From NCBI GenBank assembly GCA_902795065.1, contig CADBJR010000007.1, positions 1 through 48,740 of the forward strand: DNA of 48,740 bases, given 5' to 3'. This DNA comes from an uncultured Coriobacteriaceae bacterium (lineage in GTDB: Bacteria > Actinomycetota > Coriobacteriia > Coriobacteriales > Atopobiaceae). Positions 6,486 to 14,766 of the stretch are shown here, piece after piece. The stretch's first letter is position 1, and each line of letters starts with the position of its first letter. The notes beneath the pieces are model-generated. The model ran no database searches, was not told the origin of the DNA, and worked only from the letters and a program-made list of their open reading frames with translations. The position numbers and the translations under genes were made by a program.

Positions 6486-8615
6486 TTAGGCGCGTGAGAT
6501 GAGCCAGCAGAGGTGAATCTTGGGCGTCCGCTCGAAATCGTGGGGAATCGTGCGGGCCGTGACGTCCTCAACCGCGAAACCCACAGCTTCGAGGGCCGCG
6601 TCGTCGATCTTGAACGTGCGCGAGCGAGCCGTGAGGACGAGCCGTCCGCCCGGCGTGAGCGCATGTGCCGCCTGCAGAAGCGTCTCCTGACCGGGGAGCG
6701 CGGATGCGTCGGCGTAGATAAGGTCGTAGCGGGACGCACGCGCAAGCCAACCTGCGATCTCCGCACGCTCGGTCCGCGCGCGCACGCCGTTGGCCTCGAG
6801 GTTCCTCTCCGCCCAGGCGAGATAGGACGATGCGGGATCGACCACCGTAACCTCGCACGCTCCTCCAGCGGCAGCATACACGGCGGGGGCACCGGTGTAG
6901 GAGCCCAGGCTTAGGAACCGTGCACCGTCCGCGAGGTCGGCCAGCAGCTCGCGCGTGGCGCGGTGGTCGAGCGGAAGGCCCGTGTCCTGCAGTGCCGCGA
7001 GGTTCACCTCGAACACGTGCCCGCCCTCCCCTACGGAGACGACCAGGGGCTCGTGCTCCTCGCGCTTCCTCGAGAGCGCCGCAACGCGGGACGGCTCGAG
7101 ACCGAGCACCGCGCGAGCGAGCGCGCAGGCGTCGGCGAAGCGGATATCGGCGCGGTCGGCGTCGATGCTCGCGGGCGCGGGATGCTCCTCGATGCGCGCG
7201 CAGAGCCCACGGTCGGCCGTATCGAAGACATCGACCGAGAGCGCGTACTCCGGCAGGTCCGCGTCGTAGATGCGGTAGCACGAGACGCCTGCCCTGCGCG
7301 CCCATTTCGCGCGCTCCTTGGCGACCTTGCGCAGGCGCGCGGCGAACTGCGCGCTGTTCTGCTCGGCCACGGCGACCTCGCACCGCTTGCCCGCGAGCGA
7401 GACGACCTCGGTCTGCCTCCGCTGCGACGGCACCGCATCGTAGAGGCGCACGGACGCGCGCAGCGGCCCGTTGTAGCAGGCGATCGTACGGTCCGCACGG
7501 CTGCCGAGCGCGGTGTCGATGCCCGCGTCGGGGGTGATGGCGGCCATGCGCCACCCCGACGGCAGAGCGGCGAGGCCGCCCGAGAGCGCAGCGTAGGTGG
7601 ATGAGAGCTGCTCGGGCGTTTGGAGCCGATGCCCGTACGGCGGGTTCACGGCGACGAGCCCGCACGCCGGCATGCCGCCGGGAAGCGCTTCGAGCCGGCG
7701 GCCGAGGTCGGCGGCATCGGCGACGGAGAAGCGGATGAGCTGCGCCACGCCCGCGCGTTCGGCGTTGGCGCGCGCGATCAAAATGGCGTCGGCGTCGAGG
7801 TCGCCCGCGATGATCGAGCCGGCATACGCGCCGACGGCCTGGAGACGCGCCTCGTCGACCAGAGCGCTCCACAGCGCGTCATCATGCTGCTTCCAGCCCG
7901 TGAACCCCCAACGCGTGCGCAGAAGCCCTGGAGCGGCTCCTGAGGCGATGAGCGCGGCTTCGATGGCAAGGGTGCCCGAACCGCACATGGGGTCGGCGAA
8001 GGAGGCACCTGCGTCCGCAAGCGCATCCCAACCCGCAGCGAGCAGGATGCCCGCGGCGAGCGTCTCCTTGAGCGGGGCCTCGGTCTGGACGGACTGCTCG
8101 CGGTAGCCGCGCCGATGCAGCGACGGTCCGGAGAGGTTCAGGAAGAGGGTCGCGTGGTTCTCGTGGATCGAGGCGTCGACCTCGAAATCGGGGTCGCGCG
8201 GGTCGACGTCGGGCCGTGCGCCGCGCCGGTCGCGCAGGCGGTCGCAGATGGCATCCTTCAGCTTGAGGGCCGTGAACTGGGTGTTGCGCAGCGCGTCGTT
8301 GGTGCCGTGCGCCTGCACCGCGATCGTGGCGCCCTCCGCCACATGCTCCTCCCACGGCATCCGCACGGCGCCCGCGTAGAGGGCGTCGGCGTCACGCGCA
8401 TCGAGGCGCACGAGCACGAGCTGGATGCGCGTGGCGACACGGCTCAAGAGGCATGCGCGGTAGGCGTCGCCCAGCTGCCCGAAGAACGCCACGCCGCCCT
8501 TGAGCGGCCTCACGCGGCGTGCGCCGAGCCCCTTGAGCTCTCGCGCGAGCACGGGTTCGAACCCCGCGGCGCACCGCGCGAAGAACTCCGATCCGTTGTC
8601 GTTCTGGGGTGCCAT
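6486..8615 (-). CDS. rlmL: Bifunctional 23S rRNA methyltransferase RlmKL
   Basis: 709 aa, close to the E. coli fusion (about 700). The N-terminal THUMP RNA-binding domain (about 50-155) is followed by the RlmL-type Rossmann methyltransferase with FADPMCGSGTLAIEAALIA and the catalytic NPPYG motif near residue 325. The second, RlmK-type methyltransferase has FLSLGSYTGAPAVYAAAGGA (SAM loop) and VTVVDPASSYLAWAERNLEANG. Known activities are m2G2445 and m7G2069 on 23S rRNA. The end differs slightly from the E. coli protein and no internal breaks are seen. The DedA gene lies just upstream (18-nt gap), so the two may be co-transcribed. Confidence 0.92.
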   Translation of the reverse strand: MAPQNDNGSEFFARCAAGFEPVLARELKGLGARRVRPLKGGVAFFGQLGDAYRACLLSRVATRIQLVLVRLDARDADALYAGAVRMPWEEHVAEGATIAVQAHGTNDALRNTQFTALKLKDAICDRLRDRRGARPDVDPRDPDFEVDASIHENHATLFLNLSGPSLHRRGYREQSVQTEAPLKETLAAGILLAAGWDALADAGASFADPMCGSGTLAIEAALIASGAAPGLLRTRWGFTGWKQHDDALWSALVDEARLQAVGAYAGSIIAGDLDADAILIARANAERAGVAQLIRFSVADAADLGRRLEALPGGMPACGLVAVNPPYGHRLQTPEQLSSTYAALSGGLAALPSGWRMAAITPDAGIDTALGSRADRTIACYNGPLRASVRLYDAVPSQRRQTEVVSLAGKRCEVAVAEQNSAQFAARLRKVAKERAKWARRAGVSCYRIYDADLPEYALSVDVFDTADRGLCARIEEHPAPASIDADRADIRFADACALARAVLGLEPSRVAALSRKREEHEPLVVSVGEGGHVFEVNLAALQDTGLPLDHRATRELLADLADGARFLSLGSYTGAPAVYAAAGGACEVTVVDPASSYLAWAERNLEANGVRARTERAEIAGWLARASRYDLIYADASALPGQETLLQAAHALTPGGRLVLTARSRTFKIDDAALEAVGFAVEDVTARTIPHDFERTPKIHLCWLISRA

Positions 8616-8633
8616 GGGCCTTGGGCGAAGGGC

Positions 8634-9299
8634 CTACTGCTTCTTGGACCCGCTCAGCCGCGAGCGGATGAGCGTCATGAGCGTGGGGATGACCGAGATG
8701 AGGATGATGCCGCCCACGAGCAGCCCGAAATGCTCCTGCACGGCGGGAATGCCGCCGATGAAATACCCCAGGAGCGTGAAGGCGGTCGACCACGTGATGC
8801 CGCCCATCACGTTGTAGATGACGAAGTTGCGCCAGTGCATGCCGCCCATACCCGCGAGGAACGGGACGAAGGTGCGGATGAACGGGAAGAAGCGGCCGAG
8901 GAAGATGGCGAGGGGGCCCCACTTCTCGAGGAAGGCCTCGCTCTTCGCCATGCGCTCGGGCGTCATGGCCTTGACCTTGCCCGAGTCGACGATCTTGCGG
9001 CCGAAGAAATGACCGATCATGAAGTTCATCTGGTCGCCGAGGATGGCGGCGACCCACACCAGACCCAGCAGCACCGGCAGGGTGAAATGGCCTTGCGGGA
9101 GGCTCTCCGGATGCGAGAAGTAACCCGCCGCGAAGAGCAGCGAATCGCCGGGCAGGAACGGGAAGAACACCACGCCCGTCTCGATGAAGATGATGAGGAA
9201 GACGAAGCCGTATGCGGCGACGGGCCCCATGCCGATCCATGTGGCGATGGCCGTGCGCGGATCCTTGAGGAGCTGGAAGATGTAGTTGATGAAGCCCAT
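8634..9299 (-). CDS. DedA family membrane protein
   Basis: 221 aa from the ATG at 9299. The longer upstream reading would run through the SRP RNA gene and its N-terminus is unlike DedA. DedA/SNARE-associated proteins are polytopic membrane proteins linked to lipid flipping and envelope homeostasis. Typical motifs are FFPFLPGDSLLFAAGY, the ILGDQMNFMIGHFFGRK segment, and FLGRFFPFIRTFVPFLAGMG with the conserved arginines, followed by GGITWS and the last helices ending in a basic tail (RSRLSGSKKQ). The Shine-Dalgarno is weak. It precedes rlmKL on the same strand. Confidence 0.92.
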   Translation of the reverse strand: MGFINYIFQLLKDPRTAIATWIGMGPVAAYGFVFLIIFIETGVVFFPFLPGDSLLFAAGYFSHPESLPQGHFTLPVLLGLVWVAAILGDQMNFMIGHFFGRKIVDSGKVKAMTPERMAKSEAFLEKWGPLAIFLGRFFPFIRTFVPFLAGMGGMHWRNFVIYNVMGGITWSTAFTLLGYFIGGIPAVQEHFGLLVGGIILISVIPTLMTLIRSRLSGSKKQ

Positions 9300-9340
9300 G
9301 CGATCCCATCGGACGGTCGGAAACGGGCGCGAGCGTGCTC

Positions 9341-9429
9341 GATGGGAACGGGCGCCCGCCAGTGACTCCTTATGGCTGCTGCCTCCCGGCCCTGACCAGG
9401 TTCGGGGTATGGCGTCGCCCGCACCCATC
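9341..9429 (-). ncRNA. ffs: Signal recognition particle RNA (small, 4.5S type)
   Basis: Reading on the minus strand, the apical domain shows the SRP signature GGTCAGGGCCGGGAGGCAGC followed by AGCCATAAGGA, with the internal loop nucleotides expected for Ffh binding. The flanks pair into the long helix: GATGGG at the 5' end with CCCATC at the 3' end, and GCGGGCG with CGCCCGT. Length of about 89 nt fits the bacterial small form. The ends are set by the terminal pairing and may be off by a few bases. Confidence 0.92.
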
Positions 9430-9793
9430 CAACACGCTCAGGTAATCAATGTACCATATGGCGGCCGTCCGCGCTTCCGTGACGCCGCTCCGAACCATGA
9501 TGCCGAGAATGGACGAGGGCCTCCGATGCAATCGAAGGCCCCCACTTTGTGATGCTTCAGACCCGCTTCGGGTCCGGGCGGTCGACGGTCTCGGCCGAGT
9601 CAGAATTCCTGCCGTCATCCGCGCAAACAATCATCGTCCATACCGCACGCCCGCGCGGATTCCGCGCGCAAACGGACTGTTTCCATCGGCAAGCGTATCG
9701 ACCGGTCGGTACCGACAAAACTCCTCCACATCGGCTCCACGCGTCCTCCATTCGCGGTAGGATTAACGGGTGCTCACACGGATCGGGGGACCC
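9430..9793. other. 364-bp gene-free stretch with a hairpin and stacked palindromes
   Basis: No gene is supported here. It contains an 11-bp hairpin with one mismatch (9517-9527 with 9531-9541) without a clear U-tract. Two overlapping perfect palindromes, CGACCGGTCG (9699-9708) and GTCGGTACCGAC (9705-9716), lie about 80 bp before the start of the next plus-strand gene and could be a regulator site. Open frames crossing it lack plausible starts and codon use. Confidence 0.5.
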
Positions 9794-10360
9794 ATGGCCA
9801 AGAAGAACACCAAGAACGCAGCGCCCAAGCAGGAGCGTCCGCGCCACGATGACGAGAAGTACGGCGAGGTGCTCTACTCGTTCTCATACGACATGGACGA
9901 CATCAACCTCTTCAACGCGAGCAGCCTCATCGGCCCGAGCCGCATCCATCAGGTCTTCCCCATCGCATCGATGCTGCTGCTCTTGGTCATCATCGGATCG
10001 CTCTACGACCGCGAGCACCCCATCTACCCGCTTGCCATCACCGCGTTCGTCCTGTTCATCGGCATCAGCTCCATGATCAACAACTGGACCAAGGTGCGCG
10101 ACTGGTACGTCACGAAGACCAACCTCATGCAGCCCGGCGACCCTGAGCGCCGTGTGGTCGTGACCGCCGAAACGATGGTCGTCGAAGGACCCGACGACGC
10201 CGTCACCACCTATCCCCTCTCGGAACTCAAGGCGGTCGCCCTGGATGAGGACGGCGCGCTCGCCAAGTTCGGCGGCAAGCGCTATGTGTACATCCCCGCG
10301 CGCGCCCTCTCCGACACGCGCTACGCAGCGCTCGTGAAGATGCTCCGCAGCAGGAAGTAG
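9794..10360 (+). CDS. Hypothetical two-helix membrane protein
   Basis: 188 aa from the ATG at 9794, chosen for its GGGGGA Shine-Dalgarno; an earlier in-frame ATG at 9770 lacks one. The N-terminus is lysine-rich (MAKKNTKNAAPKQERPRHDDEKY). There is then a short soluble part (VLYSFSYDMDDINLFNASSL), two transmembrane helices at about 52-70 and 77-92, and a cytoplasmic beta-rich domain. The sequence WYVTKTNLMQPGDPERRVVVTAETMVVEGPDD resembles the PH-like domain of YcxB-type proteins, but this is a loose likeness. It is the first plus-strand gene of the window, convergent with pgi, and the two share a bidirectional terminator. Confidence 0.75.
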   Translation: MAKKNTKNAAPKQERPRHDDEKYGEVLYSFSYDMDDINLFNASSLIGPSRIHQVFPIASMLLLLVIIGSLYDREHPIYPLAITAFVLFIGISSMINNWTKVRDWYVTKTNLMQPGDPERRVVVTAETMVVEGPDDAVTTYPLSELKAVALDEDGALAKFGGKRYVYIPARALSDTRYAALVKMLRSRK

Positions 10361-10412
10361 CCGCAGTCTTTTGCAGATGGGGGATACTCCCCGAAATGCG
10401 AAGCGGAAAAGA

Positions 10413-10444
10413 GGAAGGCCCCGTGCGGGGCCTTCCGTCGTTTT
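10413..10444. terminator. Bidirectional terminator
   Basis: A perfect 10-bp stem GGAAGGCCCC with GGGGCCTTCC (10413-10422 with 10427-10436), a GTGC loop, and TTTT at 10441-10444 on the plus side. An A-rich run on the other side lets it also serve pgi from the minus strand. Confidence 0.8.
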
Positions 10445-10473
10445 GGGAGCATCCCTTATGGACGCTGCGGCTG

Positions 10474-12165
10474 CTAGGCGCGGTTGGCGCGGTAGAAGGC
10501 CATGAGCGCCTTGGTGCTGGCATCCTGCTTGGCGAGCGCATCGTCGTCGTCGAACGCGGGGACGATCTGCTTGGCGAGCTGCTTGCCCAGCTCGACGCCC
10601 CACTGGTCGAAGCTGTCGAGGCCCCAGACGGTGCCCTCGACGAAGGTGATGTGCTCGTAGAGGGCGATGAGGGCGCCGAGCGTGAACGGCGTGAGCGCCT
10701 TGCCGAAGATGCTCGTGGTGGGACGGTTGCCCTCGAAGACGCGGGCCGGTACCATCCACTCTGCGGTTCCCTCGGCGCGCACCTCGTCGGCCGTCTTGCC
10801 GAACGCGAGGGCCTTGGTCTGGGCGAGGTAGTTGGCGAGGAAGACCTCGTGCACGTCCTGGTCGCCGTCCTTGGTGGGGTTGGGCGTGTTCACGAAGGCG
10901 ATGAAGTCGGCGGGGATCATGCGCGTGCCCTGATGGATGAGCTGGTAGAAGGCGTGCTGGCCGTTGGTGCCCGCCTCGCCCCAGAAGATCTCGCCGGTCT
11001 TGGTGGTGACGGGGGTGCCGTCCCAGCGCGTGCCCTTGCCGTTGGACTCCATGGTGAGCTGCTGCAGGTACGCGGGGAAGCGGTGCAGGTACTGGCAGTA
11101 CGGCAGCACCGCGTGGCTCTCGGCGTCGAAGAAGTTCACGTACCACACGTTCATGAGGCCCATGAGCGCGGGAACGTTCTTCTCGAGCGGTGCGGACGCG
11201 AAATGCTCGTCGATGGCGTGGAAGCCGGCGAGGAACTGCTCGAACTTCTCGCGACCGAAGGCGAGGATGAGCGAGAGGCCGACCGCGGAGTCGACGGAGT
11301 AGCGGCCGCCGACCCAGTTCCAGAAGCCGAAGGCGTTCTCGGGGTCGATGCCGAAGTCGGCGACGAGCTCGAGGTTGGTGGAGACGGCCACGAAGTGATG
11401 CGCGACGGCGTCGGCGGCAGCCTCGGGAGTGTTGTTGATGGCGCCCTGCTCGCGCAGCGTGTCGAGCAGCCAGGTGCGGGCCTCGCGGGCGTTGGTGATG
11501 GTCTCGAGCGTGGTGAACGTCTTGGAGACGACGATCACGAGCGTGGTCTCGGGATCGAGGCCGCGGAGCTTCTCGGCCATGTCGTTGGGGTCGATGTTGG
11601 AGACGAAGCGGCAGGCGGGACCGTCGAGGTACGGGCGCAGGCTCTCGTAGACCATGACCGGGCCGAGGTCGGAGCCGCCAATGCCGATCGAGACGACGTT
11701 CTTGATGGCATGGCCGGTCACGCCGCGCCACGCGCCGGAGCGCACGCGCTCGGCGAAGTCGTACATGCGGTCGAGCACGGTGTGGACATCGGCCACGCAG
11801 TCCTGCCCGTCGACCATGACCGTGCCGACCTCGTTCTTCGGACGGCGGAGCGCCGTGTGGAGGACGGCGCGGTTCTCGGTGGTGTTGATGTGCTCGCCGG
11901 CATACATGGCGTCGCGGCGCTCCTCGATGCCGACCTCGCGCGCGAGCTGGACGAGCAGGGCGATCGTCTCGTCGGTGACGAGGTTCTTCGAGAAGTCGAA
12001 GTGAAGGTCGGCTACGTCGAAGGAGAGCTTGCCCACGCGGTCGGGATCGGCTGCGAACCAATCCTTCAGGCTGATGCCGGCCTCCTCGAGCGCCTCCTTG
12101 TGCTCGGCGAGCGCCTTCCAGGCGGGGCAGGTTGTGGGATCGACCGGGGCTTTGATCGTGCTCAT
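10474..12165 (-). CDS. pgi: Glucose-6-phosphate isomerase
   Basis: 563 aa, near the usual length of the long bacterial form. It interconverts glucose 6-phosphate and fructose 6-phosphate in the cytoplasm. Signature segments are [20 protein letters not shown] (substrate phosphate loop), [31 protein letters not shown], and the [38 protein letters not shown] block compressed around catalytic Glu and His residues. The ATG follows an AAGGAG Shine-Dalgarno. In this genome it would connect fructose from the GH32/fructokinase pathway with the glucose branch. Confidence 0.97.
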   Translation of the reverse strand: MSTIKAPVDPTTCPAWKALAEHKEALEEAGISLKDWFAADPDRVGKLSFDVADLHFDFSKNLVTDETIALLVQLAREVGIEERRDAMYAGEHINTTENRAVLHTALRRPKNEVGTVMVDGQDCVADVHTVLDRMYDFAERVRSGAWRGVTGHAIKNVVSIGIGGSDLGPVMVYESLRPYLDGPACRFVSNIDPNDMAEKLRGLDPETTLVIVVSKTFTTLETITNAREARTWLLDTLREQGAINNTPEAAADAVAHHFVAVSTNLELVADFGIDPENAFGFWNWVGGRYSVDSAVGLSLILAFGREKFEQFLAGFHAIDEHFASAPLEKNVPALMGLMNVWYVNFFDAESHAVLPYCQYLHRFPAYLQQLTMESNGKGTRWDGTPVTTKTGEIFWGEAGTNGQHAFYQLIHQGTRMIPADFIAFVNTPNPTKDGDQDVHEVFLANYLAQTKALAFGKTADEVRAEGTAEWMVPARVFEGNRPTTSIFGKALTPFTLGALIALYEHITFVEGTVWGLDSFDQWGVELGKQLAKQIVPAFDDDDALAKQDASTKALMAFYRANRA

Positions 12166-12193
12166 GGATGACTCCTTCTCGCTCGTGTTTCCA

Positions 12194-12739
12194 TTAGTAG
12201 GGCTCGCCCAAGGGCGGCAGCGTCTTGAGGCGTCGCCACATGATCTGCTTCTCTCGATTATCGCCCAACGCGGCGGCGAAACCGCCTAGGTTCAGCGTAC
12301 GGATACCGCGAACGACGGTAAGCGCACCGGGTGCGAGCATCGCCGCATCGAAGTCCGCGAGCCGGGCCAGATCCTCGGCGAACACATTGCGCGCGAGGTC
12401 GGCCGCAGCCTCATCGCACAGGATGAGCGTTGCCGGATCGAGGGCCATGATGGCGGTGAGGAACAGGTCGTCGGCGAGCGGTGAGCCGTCCGCATCGCAC
12501 GACAGCAGCGCGCTCCAATCCTCGGGGGCATAGCCGAGCGCCATGAGGGCATCCCGCAGCGCGCGGCCGTCGGGACCCGAGAACGGTGCGGCTCCATCCG
12601 CCTCCGGCTCGCCCTTGACGAGCGTCACCGAGGAGAACGCGTTGCCGGCGAACAGGACGCCCCGCTCGGCGAGCGAGGCGATCTCCGTGCGCGTCTTTGC
12701 CGCATATGCCTCTCTGGTTCCCGCGCGATCGCGTGCCAT
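12194..12739 (-). CDS. Uracil-DNA-glycosylase-superfamily-like protein
   Basis: 181 aa, not firmly identified. The order of segments resembles a family 4/5 uracil-DNA glycosylase fold: [18 protein letters not shown], a [19 protein letters not shown] segment like the PFVGRAG motif, [31 protein letters not shown] like the lower Rossmann half, and a late [13 protein letters not shown] tail. The usual catalytic GEGPG loop and the iron-sulfur cysteines are not evident, so activity is doubtful. It starts with ATG close to the thioredoxin gene, with a shared control region between them. Alternative: an unrelated Rossmann-like protein. Confidence 0.6.
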   Translation of the reverse strand: MARDRAGTREAYAAKTRTEIASLAERGVLFAGNAFSSVTLVKGEPEADGAAPFSGPDGRALRDALMALGYAPEDWSALLSCDADGSPLADDLFLTAIMALDPATLILCDEAAADLARNVFAEDLARLADFDAAMLAPGALTVVRGIRTLNLGGFAAALGDNREKQIMWRRLKTLPPLGEPY

Positions 12740-12762
12740 GGCACCTCCCCGAAAACGCCGTA

Positions 12763-12806
12763 CTACAGTATTGTAGAAGAGGGTATACCCCTTGTATCAC
12801 TGATAC
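12763..12806. promoter_or_regulatory. Three adjacent palindromes between a divergent gene pair
   Basis: Between the starts of the glycosylase-like gene (minus) and the thioredoxin gene (plus) lie CTACA-GTAT-TGTAG (12763-12776), GGGTATACCC (12781-12790) and GTATCA-C-TGATAC (12794-12806). Their centres are about 15 bp apart. They look like operator sites; no regulator is identified. Confidence 0.5.
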
Positions 12807-12831
12807 CTGCTTTTTCATCCCGGAGGTTGCC

Positions 12832-13149
12832 ATGTCACAGGAGATCACCGCCGCCACGTTCGATTCCGTGCTCGCCACGAGAGAGCTCCCCGTCCTCGTC
12901 GACTTCTGGGCGCCTTGGTGCGGTCCCTGCCGCGCGCTCGGCCCCACGCTCGAGCAGGTCGCTGCCGAGCATGCCGACAAGGTCGCCGTCTACAAGTGCA
13001 ACGTCGATGACGAGGGCGACCTCGCCATGCGCTTCAACGTCGTCTCGATTCCGACGCTCATCCTCTTCAAGGGCGGCCAGCCCGTTCTCACCATGATGGG
13101 CAACCAGTCCAAGGCCGCGCTCGAGAGCCAGCTGCTCGCCGCGCTGTAG
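12832..13149 (+). CDS. trxA: Thioredoxin
   Basis: 105 aa, normal thioredoxin length. The active site WCGPC has C30 and C33. The family-wide features VDFWAPWCGPC, the buried Asp in the preceding strand, the cis-Pro loop (SIPTLILFKGG) and the final helix are all present. It reduces protein disulfides together with thioredoxin reductase (not in the window). The start at 12832 follows CCGGAGG; the longer in-frame reading to 12697 runs into the divergent gene and is rejected. A short hairpin, CCCGC-ATAG-GCGGG (13159-13172), follows the stop. Confidence 0.97.
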   Translation: MSQEITAATFDSVLATRELPVLVDFWAPWCGPCRALGPTLEQVAAEHADKVAVYKCNVDDEGDLAMRFNVVSIPTLILFKGGQPVLTMMGNQSKAALESQLLAAL

Positions 13150-13175
13150 ACGCGGAAGCCCGCATAGGCGGGTGG

Positions 13176-13181
13176 TATAAT
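13176..13181 (+). promoter_or_regulatory. -10 box for the PAP2 gene
   Basis: Perfect TATAAT with an upstream TGG, 67 bp before the GTG start. No good -35 is seen. The leader also contains an 11-bp hairpin (13200-13210 with 13215-13225, one G-U pair). Confidence 0.5.
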
Positions 13182-13247
13182 CCATATCCATGATTGCTTT
13201 GGCGGCGTGCCATGCGGCATGCCGCCCGCTTATCGGAAGGAGGCGGC

Positions 13248-13934
13248 GTGCCCGACGCCAAGGATCGCGAACAGGTCCCGGACAAGGAGAGCATCCTGCG
13301 CGGCGCGCTGCGGCTCGCCCGCGAGAACCGCATGATCATCGTGCTGTCCATCGCGCTGCTCGTCTTCGTCTACCTGCTGCAGAACGTGATGTCGGGCGAT
13401 ATCCGCCGTATCGACGGCATCGCGTACCAGTTCTTCGTCGTGCGCCTGCGCCGCGATTGGCTCACCCCCATCATGCAGAGCTTCACGAGCCTGTCCGCGC
13501 CGGTCGTGCTCGCGGTCATGCTGATCGTGGTGGCTGCGTTCGCGCCGGGCCGCATGCCGGGACGCTTCGCCGCCGCCAACCTCGTGGGCATCGTGGCGCT
13601 CAACTATGCGCTCAAGGAGATCGTGCAGCGCCCGCGTCCCGAGGGCTTCCGCCTCATCGCTGAGACCGGCTACAGCTTCCCGTCCGGCCACTCAATGGTC
13701 GCCGTCGCGTTCTACGGGTTTCTGATCTGGTTGATCATCCGCTTCGAGGAGGATCGGCTCCAGCGGTGGATCTGGTCGCTCGCTCTGTTCTTCGTCGTCA
13801 TCATGATCGGCATCAGCCGCGTGTACCTGGGCGTCCACTACTTCTCCGACGTCGTGGCGGGCTACTGCGTGGCGGCTGTGTGGCTCGTCGTCTTCACGCG
13901 CATCATCGTCCCCGCGTTCCAACCTGAGGATTAG
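13248..13934 (+). CDS. PAP2 family phosphatase
   Basis: 228 aa with a GTG start, chosen for the GGAAGGAGGC Shine-Dalgarno directly before it; the in-frame ATG at 13194 has none. The three PAP2 signature motifs are in order: KEIVQRPRP, PSGHS and SRVYLGVHYFSDV (catalytic His and Asp). About six transmembrane helices surround them, with the first at about residue 30-47. Members dephosphorylate lipid phosphates such as undecaprenyl pyrophosphate or phosphatidate. The charged ends (PDAKDREQVPDKES, QPED) are cytoplasmic-like. It follows thioredoxin on the same strand but has its own -10 box. Confidence 0.92.
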   Translation: MPDAKDREQVPDKESILRGALRLARENRMIIVLSIALLVFVYLLQNVMSGDIRRIDGIAYQFFVVRLRRDWLTPIMQSFTSLSAPVVLAVMLIVVAAFAPGRMPGRFAAANLVGIVALNYALKEIVQRPRPEGFRLIAETGYSFPSGHSMVAVAFYGFLIWLIIRFEEDRLQRWIWSLALFFVVIMIGISRVYLGVHYFSDVVAGYCVAAVWLVVFTRIIVPAFQPED

Positions 13935-13962
13935 CGCAGCGGGAGCACTCCCCCATCGACGC

Positions 13963-14076
13963 GCACATGGGGACAGGTTGTTCGTTCCCTTTTGGCACAT
14001 AGGGACAGGTTGCCCCTAGGAACGGGCAACCTGTCCCTATGTGCCAAAAGGGAACGAACAACCTGTCCCCATGTGC
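13963..14076. repeat. Perfect 53-bp inverted repeat with nested REP-like units
   Basis: Arms 13963-14015 and 14024-14076 are exact reverse complements around an 8-nt centre. Each arm holds two copies of GCACATRGGGACAGGTTG (13963-13980 and 13995-14012), so the element is four REP-like units, two in each direction. Elements with the GGGACAGG motif are often mobilised by REP-associated tyrosine transposases (family knowledge); none is seen here. It lies between the PAP2 stop and the terminator of tRNA-Leu. Confidence 0.95.
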
Positions 14077-14086
14077 GGAACGGCAA

Positions 14087-14114
14087 CGAAAAAGGCCCCC
14101 GACTGGAGGCCTTC
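14087..14114 (-). terminator. tRNA-Leu terminator
   Basis: Reading on the minus strand, AAGGCC (14113-14108) pairs with GGCCTT (14097-14092) across a short loop and is followed by a run of U. It starts about 10 nt after the tRNA CCA end. Confidence 0.75.
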
Positions 14115-14123
14115 TCGTAATCA

Positions 14124-14210
14124 TGGTGCGGGCGAAGGGACTTGAACCCCCACGAGATCGCTCTCATACGGACCTGAACCGTACGCGTCTGCCAATTCCG
14201 CCACGCCCGC
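14124..14210 (-). tRNA. tRNA-Leu (CAG)
   Basis: The 87-nt class II tRNA has an encoded CCA (14124-14126). The acceptor stem is GCGGGCG with CGCCCGC and the discriminator base is A, as for Leu. The anticodon arm is TACGG-TTCAGGT-CCGTA with anticodon CAG. A long variable arm and the T-arm GGTTCAAGTCC are present. Confidence 0.95.
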
Positions 14211-14220
14211 GTGCGTTAGC

Positions 14221-14249
14221 ATTCTACTCTCAACCTGCGGTTCGGTCAA
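14221..14249 (-). promoter_or_regulatory. tRNA-Leu promoter
   Basis: TTGACC (-35, 14249-14244) and TAGAAT (-10, 14226-14221) are separated by 17 bp, about 10 bp before the tRNA 5' end. Confidence 0.75.
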
Positions 14250-14272
14250 GCGAGAATGCAGCGCCGTACCAG

Positions 14273-14755
14273 CTATTCCTCCTTCACGCGCTTGCCGCGC
14301 ATGTGCTCGGGAACCAGCGCGAATACCGCCGTCGCCTTGGCCAGCTTCGCGATCTCGCCCTCGATGTAGTCGTTGTCATCGGTGAAGCGGTACGAGAGCC
14401 GCCGCGTCATCTCCTCGTGGAACTCCCCGTGCTCGACAAGCTCCATGCGCCCGTAGATGATGACGCTGTCGACGAGGCGCGCCCAGCCGCTGCCCGGGAT
14501 CGGACCAGCGTCGCGCATCACGGTGAAGCAGGCCCTCCCGTCGCGCGCGATGCAGTCGTTCTTGTAGCCCTTCTTCGAGCTGTGGAAGTAGATCCGCCCG
14601 TCATCGGGGTTGTAGTAGAAGTTGATCGGCAGGCAGTACGGATACCCGTCGTCGCCGTTCACCGCAAGCACACCGCGGAGCTCGCTTTCGAGCACCTCGG
14701 CGCACTGCTCGTCGGTAAGCCGCTGCTTGATGCGCGCCAGCTCGCGAAACGCCAT
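14273..14755 (-). CDS. Pyridoxamine 5'-phosphate oxidase-related FMN-binding protein
   Basis: 160 aa from the ATG at 14755, chosen for GGGGAGGAG upstream; the longer frame has no such site. The split-barrel flavin-binding pattern resembles the NimA/PNPOx-like family: CAEVLESELRGVLAVNGDDGYPYCLPINFYY, IYFHSSKKGYKNDCIARDGRACFTV, SVIIYGRMELVE, and a late FALVPEHMRGKRVKE strand. Members bind FMN and reduce varied substrates; some give nitroimidazole tolerance. The substrate here is unknown. It follows a flavodoxin gene by 11 nt, so the two are probably one operon and may share a redox task. Confidence 0.85.
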   Translation of the reverse strand: MAFRELARIKQRLTDEQCAEVLESELRGVLAVNGDDGYPYCLPINFYYNPDDGRIYFHSSKKGYKNDCIARDGRACFTVMRDAGPIPGSGWARLVDSVIIYGRMELVEHGEFHEEMTRRLSYRFTDDNDYIEGEIAKLAKATAVFALVPEHMRGKRVKEE

Positions 14756-14766
14756 GCGCTCCTCCC

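Noticed and set aside
9370-9428. Longer N-terminus for the DedA protein
   Set aside because: It would be translated from the SRP RNA gene and lacks similarity to DedA N-termini.
9770-9793. Upstream ATG for the small membrane protein gene
   Set aside because: The ATG at 9794 has a much better ribosome binding site and a typical lysine-rich start.
10396-12171. Plus-strand 591-aa frame opposite pgi
   Set aside because: Shadow of a strongly supported gene.
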